Assembly: GCA_046349635.1 (NCBI GenBank)
Contig: JAXMBX010000017.1
Coordinates: 19,665 to 83,664 of the forward strand
Direction: 5' to 3'
From: JAXMBX01 sp046349635
Lineage (GTDB): Bacteria; Planctomycetota; Planctomycetia; Planctomycetales; Planctomycetaceae
Length of the DNA: 64,000 nucleotides
Shown here: positions 35,882-44,793 of the stretch, one piece after another
Layout of the letters: every line of letters starts with the position of its first letter
How positions within the stretch are numbered: position 1 is the stretch's first letter
Position numbers and translations under genes: made by a program
Notes under the pieces: generated by a model
The model's input: only the letters and a program-made list of their open reading frames with translations
The model's database searches: none
What the model was told of the DNA's origin: nothing

Positions 35882-37069
35882 ATGCAAACCGTCGTCTCTC
35901 TTCTGCAGCAACTGGTCGCCATTCCCAGCGTCAATCCGATGGGACGAAACGTCTCCGGCCCGGAGTATTACGAGACGAAAATCGCCACCTTTCTCGAAAG
36001 TTATCTGCGCGACCTCGGTGTCCCCGTCCATCGGCAGCCGGGACTTCCGGGGCGGGATAACCTCATTGCCCGCTATGACGCCCCAAACTCTTCCACGACC
36101 CTGCTCCTCGACGCCCACATGGATACCGTCCCCGTGGAGGGGATGATCATCCCGCCGTTTGAACCCCGTATCGAGAACAACCGGCTGTATGGCCGGGGGG
36201 CGTGCGACATCAAAGGTGGGATGGCGGCGATGCTGGCTGCCTTCACCCGTCTGGTCCGCGAACGCCCGGCGCACTCCGCCAATGTGCTGCTGTCCCTGAC
36301 CTTTGATGAAGAATCGACCGCGCAGGGGGCGATTTATCTCTCCCGGCTGTGGACATCCGAACTCGGCGCCTGCCCTTTGATCACCAGTCCCCCCGACCTG
36401 GCTCTCGTGGCCGAGCCGACGGATCTGGATATCGTCGTCGCCCATCGGGGGGCGACCCGCTGGAAAATCAAAACGACCGGCAAGGCGGCCCACAGTTCTC
36501 AGCCGGAGAAGGGTGTCAACGCGATCTACAAGATGGCCCACATCATCTTCGCGCTGGAACAATATGCCCAGCAGCTCCCCAACCTTCGCCCGCCGCATCC
36601 TCTGTGTGGTTCCGCGACGTTGAGCGTCGGCCGGATCGAAGGAGGGATCAGCGTGAACACCGTTCCCGATGAATGTACGATCGAAATCGACCGCCGCGTG
36701 ATCCCCGGCGAGAACGGGCTGGATGTCATCCCTCAGGTGGAAGAGTATCTTCAGCAGAACGTGGCCGTCGAGTTTGAATTTTTGCCCCCGTGGCTCAACG
36801 GCATGACGCTGACCGACAACAACAATGGCCTGTGGGCGGATCGGCTGATGGAGAAAATCTCCGCTGTTGTCGGCCCGCGCAAGAAAGTGGGGGTTCCCTA
36901 CGGCACAAATGCCTCCCGTCTCTGCGCCACCGGCGTCCCCGGGATTGTCTTCGGCCCCGGCTCGATCCAGCAGGCGCACACGATCGACGAGTGGATTCCG
37001 CTGGACGAACTGGAGCAGTCGAGCGAAATTTATTTCCGTTTCTGCGCGGAGACGTCAAACTGGAAGTGA
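35882..37069 (+). CDS. M20-family metallopeptidase (ArgE/DapE/CPG2-like)
   Basis: A 395-residue zinc-dependent amidohydrolase or peptidase. It begins MQTVVSLLQQLVAIPSVNPM. The first zinc histidine is in LLLDAHMDTVPVEG, the bridging Asp in YGRGACDIKGGMAAML, and the catalytic Glu pair in SLTFDEESTAQGA. The dimerisation domain has VVAHRGATRWKIKTTGKAAH. The last ligand His is in PGSIQQAHTIDEW. The ATG at 35882 is chosen because the family N-terminus starts exactly there; upstream codons in frame look like leader. The stop overlaps the GTG start of the next gene. The substrate (an N-acyl amino acid or dipeptide) cannot be told. Confidence 0.92.
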   Translation: MQTVVSLLQQLVAIPSVNPMGRNVSGPEYYETKIATFLESYLRDLGVPVHRQPGLPGRDNLIARYDAPNSSTTLLLDAHMDTVPVEGMIIPPFEPRIENNRLYGRGACDIKGGMAAMLAAFTRLVRERPAHSANVLLSLTFDEESTAQGAIYLSRLWTSELGACPLITSPPDLALVAEPTDLDIVVAHRGATRWKIKTTGKAAHSSQPEKGVNAIYKMAHIIFALEQYAQQLPNLRPPHPLCGSATLSVGRIEGGISVNTVPDECTIEIDRRVIPGENGLDVIPQVEEYLQQNVAVEFEFLPPWLNGMTLTDNNNGLWADRLMEKISAVVGPRKKVGVPYGTNASRLCATGVPGIVFGPGSIQQAHTIDEWIPLDELEQSSEIYFRFCAETSNWK

Positions 37070-38469
37070 GTTTTCGTCCCCTTCTCTCTTCTGGGACTAT
37101 ATCGAGGCGAATTCTCTCCTCGCTCAACGCAGTGTTGCTCGTTGCGATTGTTTCGTCTCCGGTGACAGCACAGGATTTCAGTTGGCCCAGGGGACTCAAT
37201 GGAACCTCTGGATCTGTGGGGTCAAGGAACAACGATGAATACGCCACGCTGACCGATGGCACGTTCCCACCGATAGACCACAACCCTGACTCGGAGGAAA
37301 AGAAACGTCTGGTTGTCGAGTGGGGCAAGGTTTCGATGGGCTATACGGTCTCTAACCTCTTGTCTACGAAGGGGAACCAATATTGGACCACCTGGAAAGA
37401 TGATTCCTCGCTTCGCCGAGATCGCCGACTTTCGATTCGTGGCAGATTGCTCATCGAGTCCGCAGACGGTAAAAGCCGCAAGCCGATTGATTGGGTTCAG
37501 GGAGTGAGCGTCATCGTCTCGCACCTCCCGGACAAGCGACATGACTGGTCGCGTCGTTATGAACGAAACGATGCCGTCCGAGGGGATTTTGTGATCTGGG
37601 AGAAAGGCGAATTCCTGGCAGACGTGACTCTCAGCGAAATTGAGAGGCCGATCGGCAAGAATGCGCGCTTCCAGGTTGCACTCTCGCTAGGTCAGAAAGG
37701 AGGAAAAACAATCACCTGGGAGAACACCGACGGTGCATTGCCACAATCGGTCACGATGCTCACGATTCCCGGCCCGCCTCCGATTTCCGAGACGATGCAG
37801 ATTATTAACGTAGCGGACGTCAATGCAGCGACCCTGATACGAGCCGTCAATCATCTCCAGGCGATGGGCAAAGAGAAGGCTCTTCAGGAACTACGCGCCT
37901 TTTTGAAAATTGCTCGGGATTCAGGCGAAAGTCACCGCATCACGGAAAACATCGACACCTCCAGCCGATCTTCGGTGCTCTCGATCCTTCCAATCCTGTT
38001 CGACAATCCAGAGTGGAGGACGACGTTCGATCCTCCCTGGGAGGACTCAAAATTCTGGCCCTTGTACCCATACCACATCCAGAATGATATTCCATTCGTT
38101 TTTGCAGGCGGATTTGAAACCGGACCGCTTCCGGATCGGGAGGAACTTCGAGTATCTCAAGCCGAAACGGACGGGAAGTTTTTGATGAAACCCCTGCGCC
38201 CCCTCGATAACCCATTGGTCGCTGCAGAGCGTTTTTTAGCCCTCCCTCAAACACAACGTCTCAAGAATTTTCAATATGACTATTTCGCGGACGACATCTA
38301 TCAGCAGGCTTGGCGGATGATTGAGGGAGCCGAGATGACAGACTCCATCCGGAAAAAAATTTCGGATGCCAGCTCAATCGATATCCCTGATTGGAACGCT
38401 CGCACACAACTGCTCCAAAAATTCAAAATCCACTGGAGCGAGAAGGAGCAGAAATACATCCTTAAGTGA
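37066..38469 (+). CDS. Exported protein of unknown function
   Basis: A 467-residue protein starting at a GTG that overlaps the M20 stop (GTGA). The N-terminus is a signal peptide: a basic start SRRILSSLNAV, a hydrophobic LLVAIVSSPV and a cleavage-like TAQD. The mature part is beta-rich at first (EEKKRLVVEWGKVSMGYTVS, then RGRLLIESADGKSRKPIDW) and largely helical and charged later (IRAVNHLQAMGKEKALQELR). I do not recognise a domain. By eye the gene is richer in A and T than both neighbours and uses more AGA, ATT and AAA-type codons, so it may be a transferred or fast-evolving gene. Coupling to the peptidase suggests a shared unit but not a shared function. Confidence 0.7.
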   Translation: MSFRPLLSSGTISRRILSSLNAVLLVAIVSSPVTAQDFSWPRGLNGTSGSVGSRNNDEYATLTDGTFPPIDHNPDSEEKKRLVVEWGKVSMGYTVSNLLSTKGNQYWTTWKDDSSLRRDRRLSIRGRLLIESADGKSRKPIDWVQGVSVIVSHLPDKRHDWSRRYERNDAVRGDFVIWEKGEFLADVTLSEIERPIGKNARFQVALSLGQKGGKTITWENTDGALPQSVTMLTIPGPPPISETMQIINVADVNAATLIRAVNHLQAMGKEKALQELRAFLKIARDSGESHRITENIDTSSRSSVLSILPILFDNPEWRTTFDPPWEDSKFWPLYPYHIQNDIPFVFAGGFETGPLPDREELRVSQAETDGKFLMKPLRPLDNPLVAAERFLALPQTQRLKNFQYDYFADDIYQQAWRMIEGAEMTDSIRKKISDASSIDIPDWNARTQLLQKFKIHWSEKEQKYILK

Positions 38470-38481
38470 AACGCATCTGTT

Positions 38482-39620
38482 TCACTTGCCTCGCATGCGA
38501 TTGACGATTTCCGCGATGCGGCGGATGCCGGCGTCGATTTCTTCCGGCGTGTTTTCGTGCCCCAGGCTGAAGCGGACGGAGGATTTTGCCAGTTCCGGTG
38601 GGCAGCTCATGGCGAGGAGAATCGGGGCGGGTTCCATCGAGCCGCTGGCGCAGGTGCTGCCTAGCGAACAGGCGACCCCGGCCAGATCGAGGGCCACGAG
38701 GAGCGCTTCCCCGTCCAGTCCGGGAAAGGCGATGTTGAGGGTGTTGGGCAGCCGGGCGGCTCCTTCGCCGTGGACGAGGACGGGCACGCACTCCCGCTCC
38801 AGTCCTGCCTGCAGTTGATCCCGCAGCGCGGTGATCTTTTTTGTCCTTGCGTCTGCGTCCTTGTGCCATAGTTCAGTGCCGTTGCCATTCCGGCGATTAA
38901 CGCGACCGCTTCCGTTCCCGCTCGGCGTTCCTGTTCCTGGTGCCCGCCGACCAGTTGCGGGGTCAGGCGTAGTCCCTTTCGAACGAGCAACGCCCCGATC
39001 CCACGTGGCCCGTGAAACTTGTGGGCCGCCAGGCTGAGGGTCATCGCCCCCGATTCATGGAAATTGACCGGGATTTTTCCGACGGCCTGGACTCCGTCCA
39101 GGTGCAGTGGAATTTTCTGCTCCGCACACCACGCTGCGAGTGGGGCGACGTTTTGAATCACGCCGGTTTCATTGTGGGCGAGCAAGAGCGTCACCAATCG
39201 CACCGGTTCCGTGGAAAACAATTCCCATGATCGTTTGATCAGATTTCCTTGCACACTGATCGGCAACTCGTGGATCTCAAAGCCTTCCGCCACCAGTCGG
39301 GCGCAGGTCTCCGCGACGGAGGGATGTTCCCCCGGTCCGGAGAGAAGCGTCCCCCGATTGCTGCCGCATAATCCCCGGATGGCGAGCGTGTTGGATTCCG
39401 TTCCGCCGCTGGTGAAGACGACTTCCTCCGGGTTTGCGCCCAGGATCGCCGCGAGTGATTCGCGGGATTCTTCCAGGACGCGTCGGGCACGGCGTCCGGC
39501 CGCATGCCGACTGCCGGGGTTCGCGAACGCCTCGCGCATCACCCGCGTGACAGTCTCGATCACTTCCGGCGCAGGGGGCGTGGTGGCATTGTGATCGAAG
39601 TACAATTCCGCTTGAGTCAT
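38482..39620 (-). CDS. Cysteine desulfurase, NifS/IscS type (single frameshift)
   Basis: A PLP enzyme that takes sulfur from cysteine for iron-sulfur clusters and thiolated tRNA. Blocks are YFDHNATTPPAPEVIE, FTSGGTESNTLAIRG, THE cofactor histidine region LLLAHNETGVIQNV, and SLAAHKFHGPRGIGALLVRK, where the Lys binds PLP. The frame is lost after AGMATALNYG near 38870. A different frame continues from LWHKDADARTKKITALRDQL through VPVLVHGEGAARLPNTLNIA, GVACSLGSTCASGSMEPAP (active-site Cys) and SVRFSLGHENTPEEID to the stop at 38482. One missing base between about 38840 and 38880 explains it; the AAAAAA run there is a candidate. The corrected length is 379 residues. The normal desulfurase C-terminus suggests a sequence error. 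Confidence 0.88.
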
Positions 39621-39687
39621 GCCGGCGCTCTAGTGGCCTGTGTTTACAGGCTGGCGATTTGTATCAATCATCGTCAAACGCGCACAT

Positions 39688-39718
39688 GCCCACCCTGCCA
39701 CTTCGTGGCGAAGTGGGC
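39688..39718. repeat. Inverted repeat between the S1-like gene and the desulfurase gene
   Basis: CCACTTCG and CGAAGTGG form a perfect 8-base stem around a TGG loop, inside a longer partial dyad GCCCAC/GTGGGC. There is no following T run on the minus strand, so it is not a standard terminator of the S1-like gene. It may be a dispersed short repeat. The 39621-39745 gap holds nothing else. Confidence 0.5.
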
Positions 39719-39745
39719 ATGCCACCCCGAAGAACCAGTCCACTA

Positions 39746-41236
39746 CTACTTGCCGCGACCGAAGAGAAAACTTTCCCCCCCGCCGCCAGCGGTGCCACCC
39801 TTGAGGGGGCCTTTGCGTTTCCGTTCGTACGCAGCCCCTCCTCCGGGAGCCAGGTCTTCATCCTTCGGCTTGGGAGCATTTTCTGGCTTGGCCGAGAGTG
39901 CTTTCAAGGAGAGGGCGATGCGGCGCTTGTCGCGGTCCACGGACAGGACTTTCACTTCGACTTCCTGGCCCAATTTGACCACGTCCGTCACGCGATGGAC
40001 CCGCTTGTGGTCCAGTTCGCTGATGTGGATCATCCCTTCCACGCCGGGGGCCAGTTCCACGAACGCTCCGAAGTCGGTCGTCTTGGTCACTTTCCCCTGC
40101 ACGGTGTTGCCGACGGGGAACCGCGATTCCAGATCGCCCCACGGATTGGACTGCAACTGCTTCATCCCCAGGCTGATTTTCCCCTTCTCCTTGTCGGCGG
40201 CGAGGATCTTGACCTCGACCTGCTGACCTTCCTTGAGGAGTTCCGAGGGATGATTGATGCGGCTCCAACTGATTTCGCCGACGTGCAGCAGGCCATCCGC
40301 ACCACCCAGGTCGATAAATGCCCCGTAGTCCTTGAGGGTCTTGACCGTGCCGGTGACAACCTGTCCCACTTCGAGCTTCTTCCAGATCTCTTCGCGGTTT
40401 TCGGCCCGGACGTCCTCCAGATAGGACCGCCTGCTGACGACGAGATTGCGCTTCTGCGGATTCACTTCGATGATTTTGACCCGCAGTTTCTGCCCCAGGA
40501 ATGTTTCGAGGTTGGAGACGAAGCCGAAATCGACCTGACCGGCGGGGAGGAAGCCCCGCAGGTTACTGATCGAAACTTCCAGTCCCCCCTTGTTTACCTT
40601 GGTGGCGGTGCAATCGACCACCTGGCCGATGGAGACTTCATCCCAGTTCCCGGCAGGACGAGCCGCGCGGGGGAGGCTGCAGTGAATCAGGCCTTCGGTC
40701 GGATCGTACTTATCCACCACGACGTCCACGGTTGCGCCAACAGCCGGAACCTTCCCTTCGAATTGCTTCGTCTGGATGCAACCGGAGGACCGGAAGCCGA
40801 CGTCTAGAATGACCGTCTCTCCGAGCGCGGATTGCACGGTCCCCTTCAGTTTCGTCCCCGGCTGCAGATCATCTTCACTCTGCGGGAGCGCGGGCCCCTC
40901 TTCCTTGGCGGGTGCGGGACGAGCCACCGCGCCGGGGATCTCTCCCGAGGCGAGGGCGGCTGCGATTTCCGCTTCCGTCTCCGGATCCAGTTCGGTTCCC
41001 TTGCGGGAGGGAATCGACACCGGACCGCTCGGCGGCGAGGGCATCGGAATCCCAGGACTCTGTGCGACTGCTTTGTCGTCACTTGCGAGCACCGTCGGAT
41101 TCAACTGCACCTTGGGGCGGGGTGTTTCCGCGGCCGGTTCGGCTGCGGGAGCAGGCTCAGGCGGGGGAGCATCGGTCGCCACAGGAGCGGGGGTGGGAGC
41201 AGTTTCTTCACTCGACGGAACTTGATCGGAACTCAT
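39746..41236 (-). CDS. rpsA: Ribosomal protein S1-like protein with four S1 domains
   Basis: A 496-residue RNA-binding protein. The N-terminal ~110 residues are Pro/Ala/Glu-rich and disordered. Four S1 (OB-fold) repeats follow. Repeat one starts PGTKLKGTVQSALGETVIL, two starts SIGQVVDCTATKVNKGGLEV, three starts EVGQVVTGTVKTLKDYGAFI, and four starts PVGNTVQGKVTKTTDFGAFV. Repeats three and four are the best conserved (DGLLHVGEISW, VEGMIHISELDHKRVH). The C-terminus is a Gly/Lys tail. Bacterial S1 binds mRNA on the 30S subunit and has four to six repeats; this is a four-repeat form. It stands apart from other ribosomal genes. An alternative is an S1-domain regulator of RNA decay. Confidence 0.85.
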   Translation of the reverse strand: MSSDQVPSSEETAPTPAPVATDAPPPEPAPAAEPAAETPRPKVQLNPTVLASDDKAVAQSPGIPMPSPPSGPVSIPSRKGTELDPETEAEIAAALASGEIPGAVARPAPAKEEGPALPQSEDDLQPGTKLKGTVQSALGETVILDVGFRSSGCIQTKQFEGKVPAVGATVDVVVDKYDPTEGLIHCSLPRAARPAGNWDEVSIGQVVDCTATKVNKGGLEVSISNLRGFLPAGQVDFGFVSNLETFLGQKLRVKIIEVNPQKRNLVVSRRSYLEDVRAENREEIWKKLEVGQVVTGTVKTLKDYGAFIDLGGADGLLHVGEISWSRINHPSELLKEGQQVEVKILAADKEKGKISLGMKQLQSNPWGDLESRFPVGNTVQGKVTKTTDFGAFVELAPGVEGMIHISELDHKRVHRVTDVVKLGQEVEVKVLSVDRDKRRIALSLKALSAKPENAPKPKDEDLAPGGGAAYERKRKGPLKGGTAGGGGESFLFGRGK

Positions 41237-41557
41237 TACGGCTACCTGAACGAAAAGACGGCTGAAAATTCTCCGGCTCGAAAGACCGGAGCGGGGGAGA
41301 AGACGCTGATGATGATCGGGCGGGGTGAGCGTCCGAGAGATCGGACTCTTGCCTCACGGCCGATGCCTCCGCTCGCAGCGCGAAGAGTAAGGCAGCATCA
41401 GAATACTCAAACTCTCAGGCCAACACCACTATTTGCCGATTTTCAGCAGATTTTAACCCAGGTTTTTCACACGGTCTGGCCGGAGATTTTGCTCGTTCAG
41501 CGTCCAGACTGTCGGCAACTCTCGTGCGGATCGAGCAGGGCCGACTCCGCCGAGGCT
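41237..41557. other. Leader of the S1-like gene and intergenic space
   Basis: About 320 bases upstream of the S1-like gene with no gene. A hairpin with arms CTCCGG and CCGGAG (41271-41291) would sit in the 5' leader of the S1-like transcript and could contribute to autoregulation; this is speculation. No clear minus-strand promoter pair was found. Confidence 0.4.
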
Positions 41558-42412
41558 CTACCGGGCATACACGTAAAAGCCTTCTCCCGATTTCCGCCCG
41601 AGCTTCCCGCCATCGACCATCCGTACCAGGAGCGGAGAGGGGCGAAACTTCGGGTCTCCCAACTCTTTGTGCATCACCCGCAGGATATCCAGGCAGACAT
41701 CCAGCCCCACGAGATCCGCCAGTTCCAGCGGTCCCATGGGATGGTTGCAGCCGAGTTTGACCAGCTTGTCGATCGTCGCGGCGTCCCCCACCCCTTCCTG
41801 CAGGGAGAAAACCGCCTCATTGATCAAGGGCATCAGCACCCGGTTCACCACGAATCCCGGGCTGTCGATGACCACCAGGGCTTCTTTCCCCATCTGGATC
41901 GCCAGTTCGCGGGTTTTGGCGATGGTCTCCTCGGAGGTGCGCAAGCCGCGCACAATCTCCACCGGCTGCATGATGGGGACGGGATTAAAGAAGTGCATCC
42001 CGACGAAGAGTTCCGGCCGTTTGATCGCCGCCGCCAGCCGCGTGATCGAAATGCTGGAGGTGTTCGACGCCAGGATCACCCCTGGTTGGGCGAACTCGTC
42101 CAACTGCTTCAAAACCTTGCTTTTGAGTTCCTGGTTCTCGGAGACCGCCTCGATGACATACTCCGCTTCCGAGACCGAGGACAACTCCGATTGCCAGCGG
42201 ATCCTCCCCAGGACTTCGTCCGCGGACTTTACGGAGATCTTTCCGCGCTGGATTCCTTTCTCGACAGAGGTGGCCATCTGCTTTTTTGCAATCTCCTGCT
42301 GGGCGGGATTGATTTCGACGACGTCGACCTGCAGACCGCGCACGGCGGCTGTCTCCGCGATCCCCCGCCCCATTGTCCCCGCCCCGATCACTGCAATCCG
42401 CTGAAATGCCAT
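41558..42412 (-). CDS. 3-hydroxybutyryl-CoA dehydrogenase
   Basis: A 284-residue NAD-dependent 3-hydroxyacyl-CoA dehydrogenase that interconverts 3-hydroxyacyl-CoA and acetoacetyl-CoA, in fatty acid or butanoate metabolism. The Rossmann motif is IAVIGAGTMGRGIAETAA. The catalytic Ser is in LASNTSSISITRLA, the His in GMHFFNPVPIMQ, and the Asn in DSPGFVVNRVLMPLINEA. The C-terminal domain has NHPMGPLELADLVGLDVCL and ends GRKSGEGFYVYA. Size matches the single-function bacterial enzyme rather than FadB. A thiolase gene of the same pathway lies 20 kb away in this window. Confidence 0.93.
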   Translation of the reverse strand: MAFQRIAVIGAGTMGRGIAETAAVRGLQVDVVEINPAQQEIAKKQMATSVEKGIQRGKISVKSADEVLGRIRWQSELSSVSEAEYVIEAVSENQELKSKVLKQLDEFAQPGVILASNTSSISITRLAAAIKRPELFVGMHFFNPVPIMQPVEIVRGLRTSEETIAKTRELAIQMGKEALVVIDSPGFVVNRVLMPLINEAVFSLQEGVGDAATIDKLVKLGCNHPMGPLELADLVGLDVCLDILRVMHKELGDPKFRPSPLLVRMVDGGKLGRKSGEGFYVYAR

Positions 42413-42588
42413 CGCATGACTCCCAGGTGAATATCTTGTGGTCGCGTTGTTTCAAGCGGCGACCTGCCCCTATCTTGGCACAATTCCGCGCCGGAGTCAG
42501 CAGACTTGCAGCGCAAAAGAGCACACAGAAGATCACTGTGACGACAGGAGCAGCGACGAAATTGACGCGGATCTCCGAAGGGGTTCGC

Positions 42589-44538
42589 TTAGCCCTCGAA
42601 CCACCGTGACCGGGAGTGATGCAGCATCTTCTGCAGGAATTCCGCGGACGCGAAGGGGTCGGTCGCCGCACTTTGTGCCATCGGCAAATCGGCAATTGCA
42701 TGCCGCGCGCTCTTCGTCTGGACCAGAATCCAGGAAGAATCGATCACTGACGATGCCGTGACCGCTTCCACGAGGAAGAAGGAGGCGGAACCTGGGGCAA
42801 GCCCGGTGACCTGTACACTGGTCGCGGAGCCTTTCACGGAACCCAGCAGGACCGTCGTATAGCCATTCGACCAGTAAATCCGATAAGAAGTCGCTCCGGA
42901 AATCGCGTTCCACTGCAATGACGCGGAGGTGCTCGATGTGGTCGCGGTCACCTGCAGCGTCTGCACGGGGGCGGGTGTCGGCAGTTGGACCGTCACCGGA
43001 TTGGAATCAGCGACGGTCGAGCCGGAGTAGGCCTCGACAATGAATGTGTCCTTGGAGGCGGAGGTCAGGTTCGTGATCGTCACGCTGGTCGTGGAAGAGG
43101 AGACAGTCCCCAGCAGCACCGGCTTGGAGTTGATCACCTGATAGATGTGATACCCTGTCGCGCCGCTGACGCTGTTCCATGACAACTGGGCGGAGGTCGA
43201 AGAGAGGGCTGTCGCCTGGACGTTTGTCGGCGCGGTCAGGCCGGTGGTTGTCGTTCCCCCGCCGCCCGTTGTTCCTCCACTCCCCCCGGTCGTCCCCCCT
43301 GTCCCTCCCGTGCCCGTCGTGGAACCGTAGGCCGCGAGGTATGGGATTAACTTATTGGCGACCGGAGTTCCCAGTCCGGTTGCCAGGTCATACCCCACCC
43401 CCGCGGCCTGGTATTGTGTGCTCCCCTGCGTGATGTCGTGGAAGTCGGCTGACGGCGCGGCGTATAACGCCTTGAGGGTCTGCGTGGCACCGTTCAATGT
43501 CCCCAGACCTGCCGCGACGCGACCTTGGTTCGCGATTGCAATCAATCCCGCCCACTGCGGCGCCCCGGCACTGGTCCCGCCCACACCAACCCAGCCATGG
43601 TCATTGCCGAAGGTGTCGTATACCGCCATCCCGACTCCGGCGTTGTAGGAGACGTCGGGAATCTTCCGCCCCGAGAATTCCTGGCTGACTCCGCCGCCGC
43701 CACTCCAGACCGTTCCGGAGCTGTCGGTTTCGGCCACCCAGGCGGTCTCTTTGCTGATCGTGTTGTTGGAGTTCAGATACAGATCGGTCCCGCCGACTGC
43801 CAGAACGTTCGGGTCGGTCGCCGGGAAGCTGGCATAACCGTTGTCACCCGTCGAGGCGATGAATGTGATCCCCTGGTGCCCTGTCGGCGTCACCAGATAC
43901 TGGGATGCGAGTGCCTGATCGTAGGAGGCATTTGCGGCGGTATCCTGACTCCCCCAACTCATGGAAATCACCGACACTCCCGCGACGTGTCGTGCATAAT
44001 CGACCGCCGCGAACAAATCCGCATCGGAAGCGCTATTCGCCTCCACCAGCAGGATGCTCGCACCCGGCGCAATGGCGTGGGCCCATTCCACGTCCAGCGC
44101 CGTTTCCCCTTCCCAACCCTTCTGCGGATCGGTCCTGGGGAGCTTGGTCCCACCCGTCTGGTTGACCACCTTGAACGAGGGTGGCGCTGCAATCCCCAAC
44201 TGGCTGTCGAACGTCGCCAGGTCGCTGGCAATATTCGGATCATCGTAGGCGTCGATGATTGCGATGGTCTGCCCCGTTCCATCCGCGGCTGTCGATCCGA
44301 ACATCACCCCCGTGAAACCATACGCCGCCCGCAACTGCGCCGGTGTGTATCCCGCGCTGGAGGCTCCCGCGAACGATTGCATGTCCGAGAGGTTCTCGAC
44401 CCCCGGATTGATCACACTGCTGCCGCTCAGCAGCGTCCGGATTTCAAATGTCTCCACGGAGATCGACACGGATGTCGATTTGAAAGCCTGACGACGAGAC
44501 GGAACGGTTCCCTGCATCAAGCGCTTGAACATGCCCAT
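42589..44538 (-). CDS. Sedolisin-family serine-carboxyl peptidase with LExRxLL motif and Fn3-like domains
   Basis: A 649-residue secreted endopeptidase of family S53. The N-terminus carries the planctomycete-type motif VETFEIRTLLSG (residues 28-39). The catalytic domain starts at YTPAQLRAAYGF with no pro-kumamolisin domain in front. Catalytic residues are E145 and D149 in GETALDVEW, oxyanion D232 in STGDNG, and S323 in GGTSAGAP. The calcium-site region is DITQGSTQYQAAG. A Gly/Thr linker (about 405-430) leads to two fibronectin-III-like beta domains (APTNVQATALSSTSAQLSWN and LQVTATTSSTSASLQWN). It is a close paralogue of the next gene. Start 44538 is chosen by alignment with that paralogue. 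Confidence 0.9.
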   Translation of the reverse strand: MGMFKRLMQGTVPSRRQAFKSTSVSISVETFEIRTLLSGSSVINPGVENLSDMQSFAGASSAGYTPAQLRAAYGFTGVMFGSTAADGTGQTIAIIDAYDDPNIASDLATFDSQLGIAAPPSFKVVNQTGGTKLPRTDPQKGWEGETALDVEWAHAIAPGASILLVEANSASDADLFAAVDYARHVAGVSVISMSWGSQDTAANASYDQALASQYLVTPTGHQGITFIASTGDNGYASFPATDPNVLAVGGTDLYLNSNNTISKETAWVAETDSSGTVWSGGGGVSQEFSGRKIPDVSYNAGVGMAVYDTFGNDHGWVGVGGTSAGAPQWAGLIAIANQGRVAAGLGTLNGATQTLKALYAAPSADFHDITQGSTQYQAAGVGYDLATGLGTPVANKLIPYLAAYGSTTGTGGTGGTTGGSGGTTGGGGTTTTGLTAPTNVQATALSSTSAQLSWNSVSGATGYHIYQVINSKPVLLGTVSSSTTSVTITNLTSASKDTFIVEAYSGSTVADSNPVTVQLPTPAPVQTLQVTATTSSTSASLQWNAISGATSYRIYWSNGYTTVLLGSVKGSATSVQVTGLAPGSASFFLVEAVTASSVIDSSWILVQTKSARHAIADLPMAQSAATDPFASAEFLQKMLHHSRSRWFEG

Positions 44539-44793
44539 GACAACACGCTGCCGAAAATGAGTTCGAGGATTGCCCCGATCAACTTCTCGATCGCAAAGGG
44601 TCAATCGCGAACCGAGTAGAAGTTGAACGCGGAAGACGTGGGAACCAGATCAAAACTAGATCAGGTCTCGACACTCGCCAAGTCGTGAAAAGATTAATTC
44701 CGCTTCACGCTCGAACCTTACGATTCGGAAGCTGAAACCTTACGGAAACAGGCGTCACAAACAATAAAGGTGGACTGTGACGCAGGCGCATTC

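Noticed and set aside
39688..39718. Inverted repeat as terminator of the S1-like gene
   Set aside because: No T run follows on the minus strand; kept only as a repeat.
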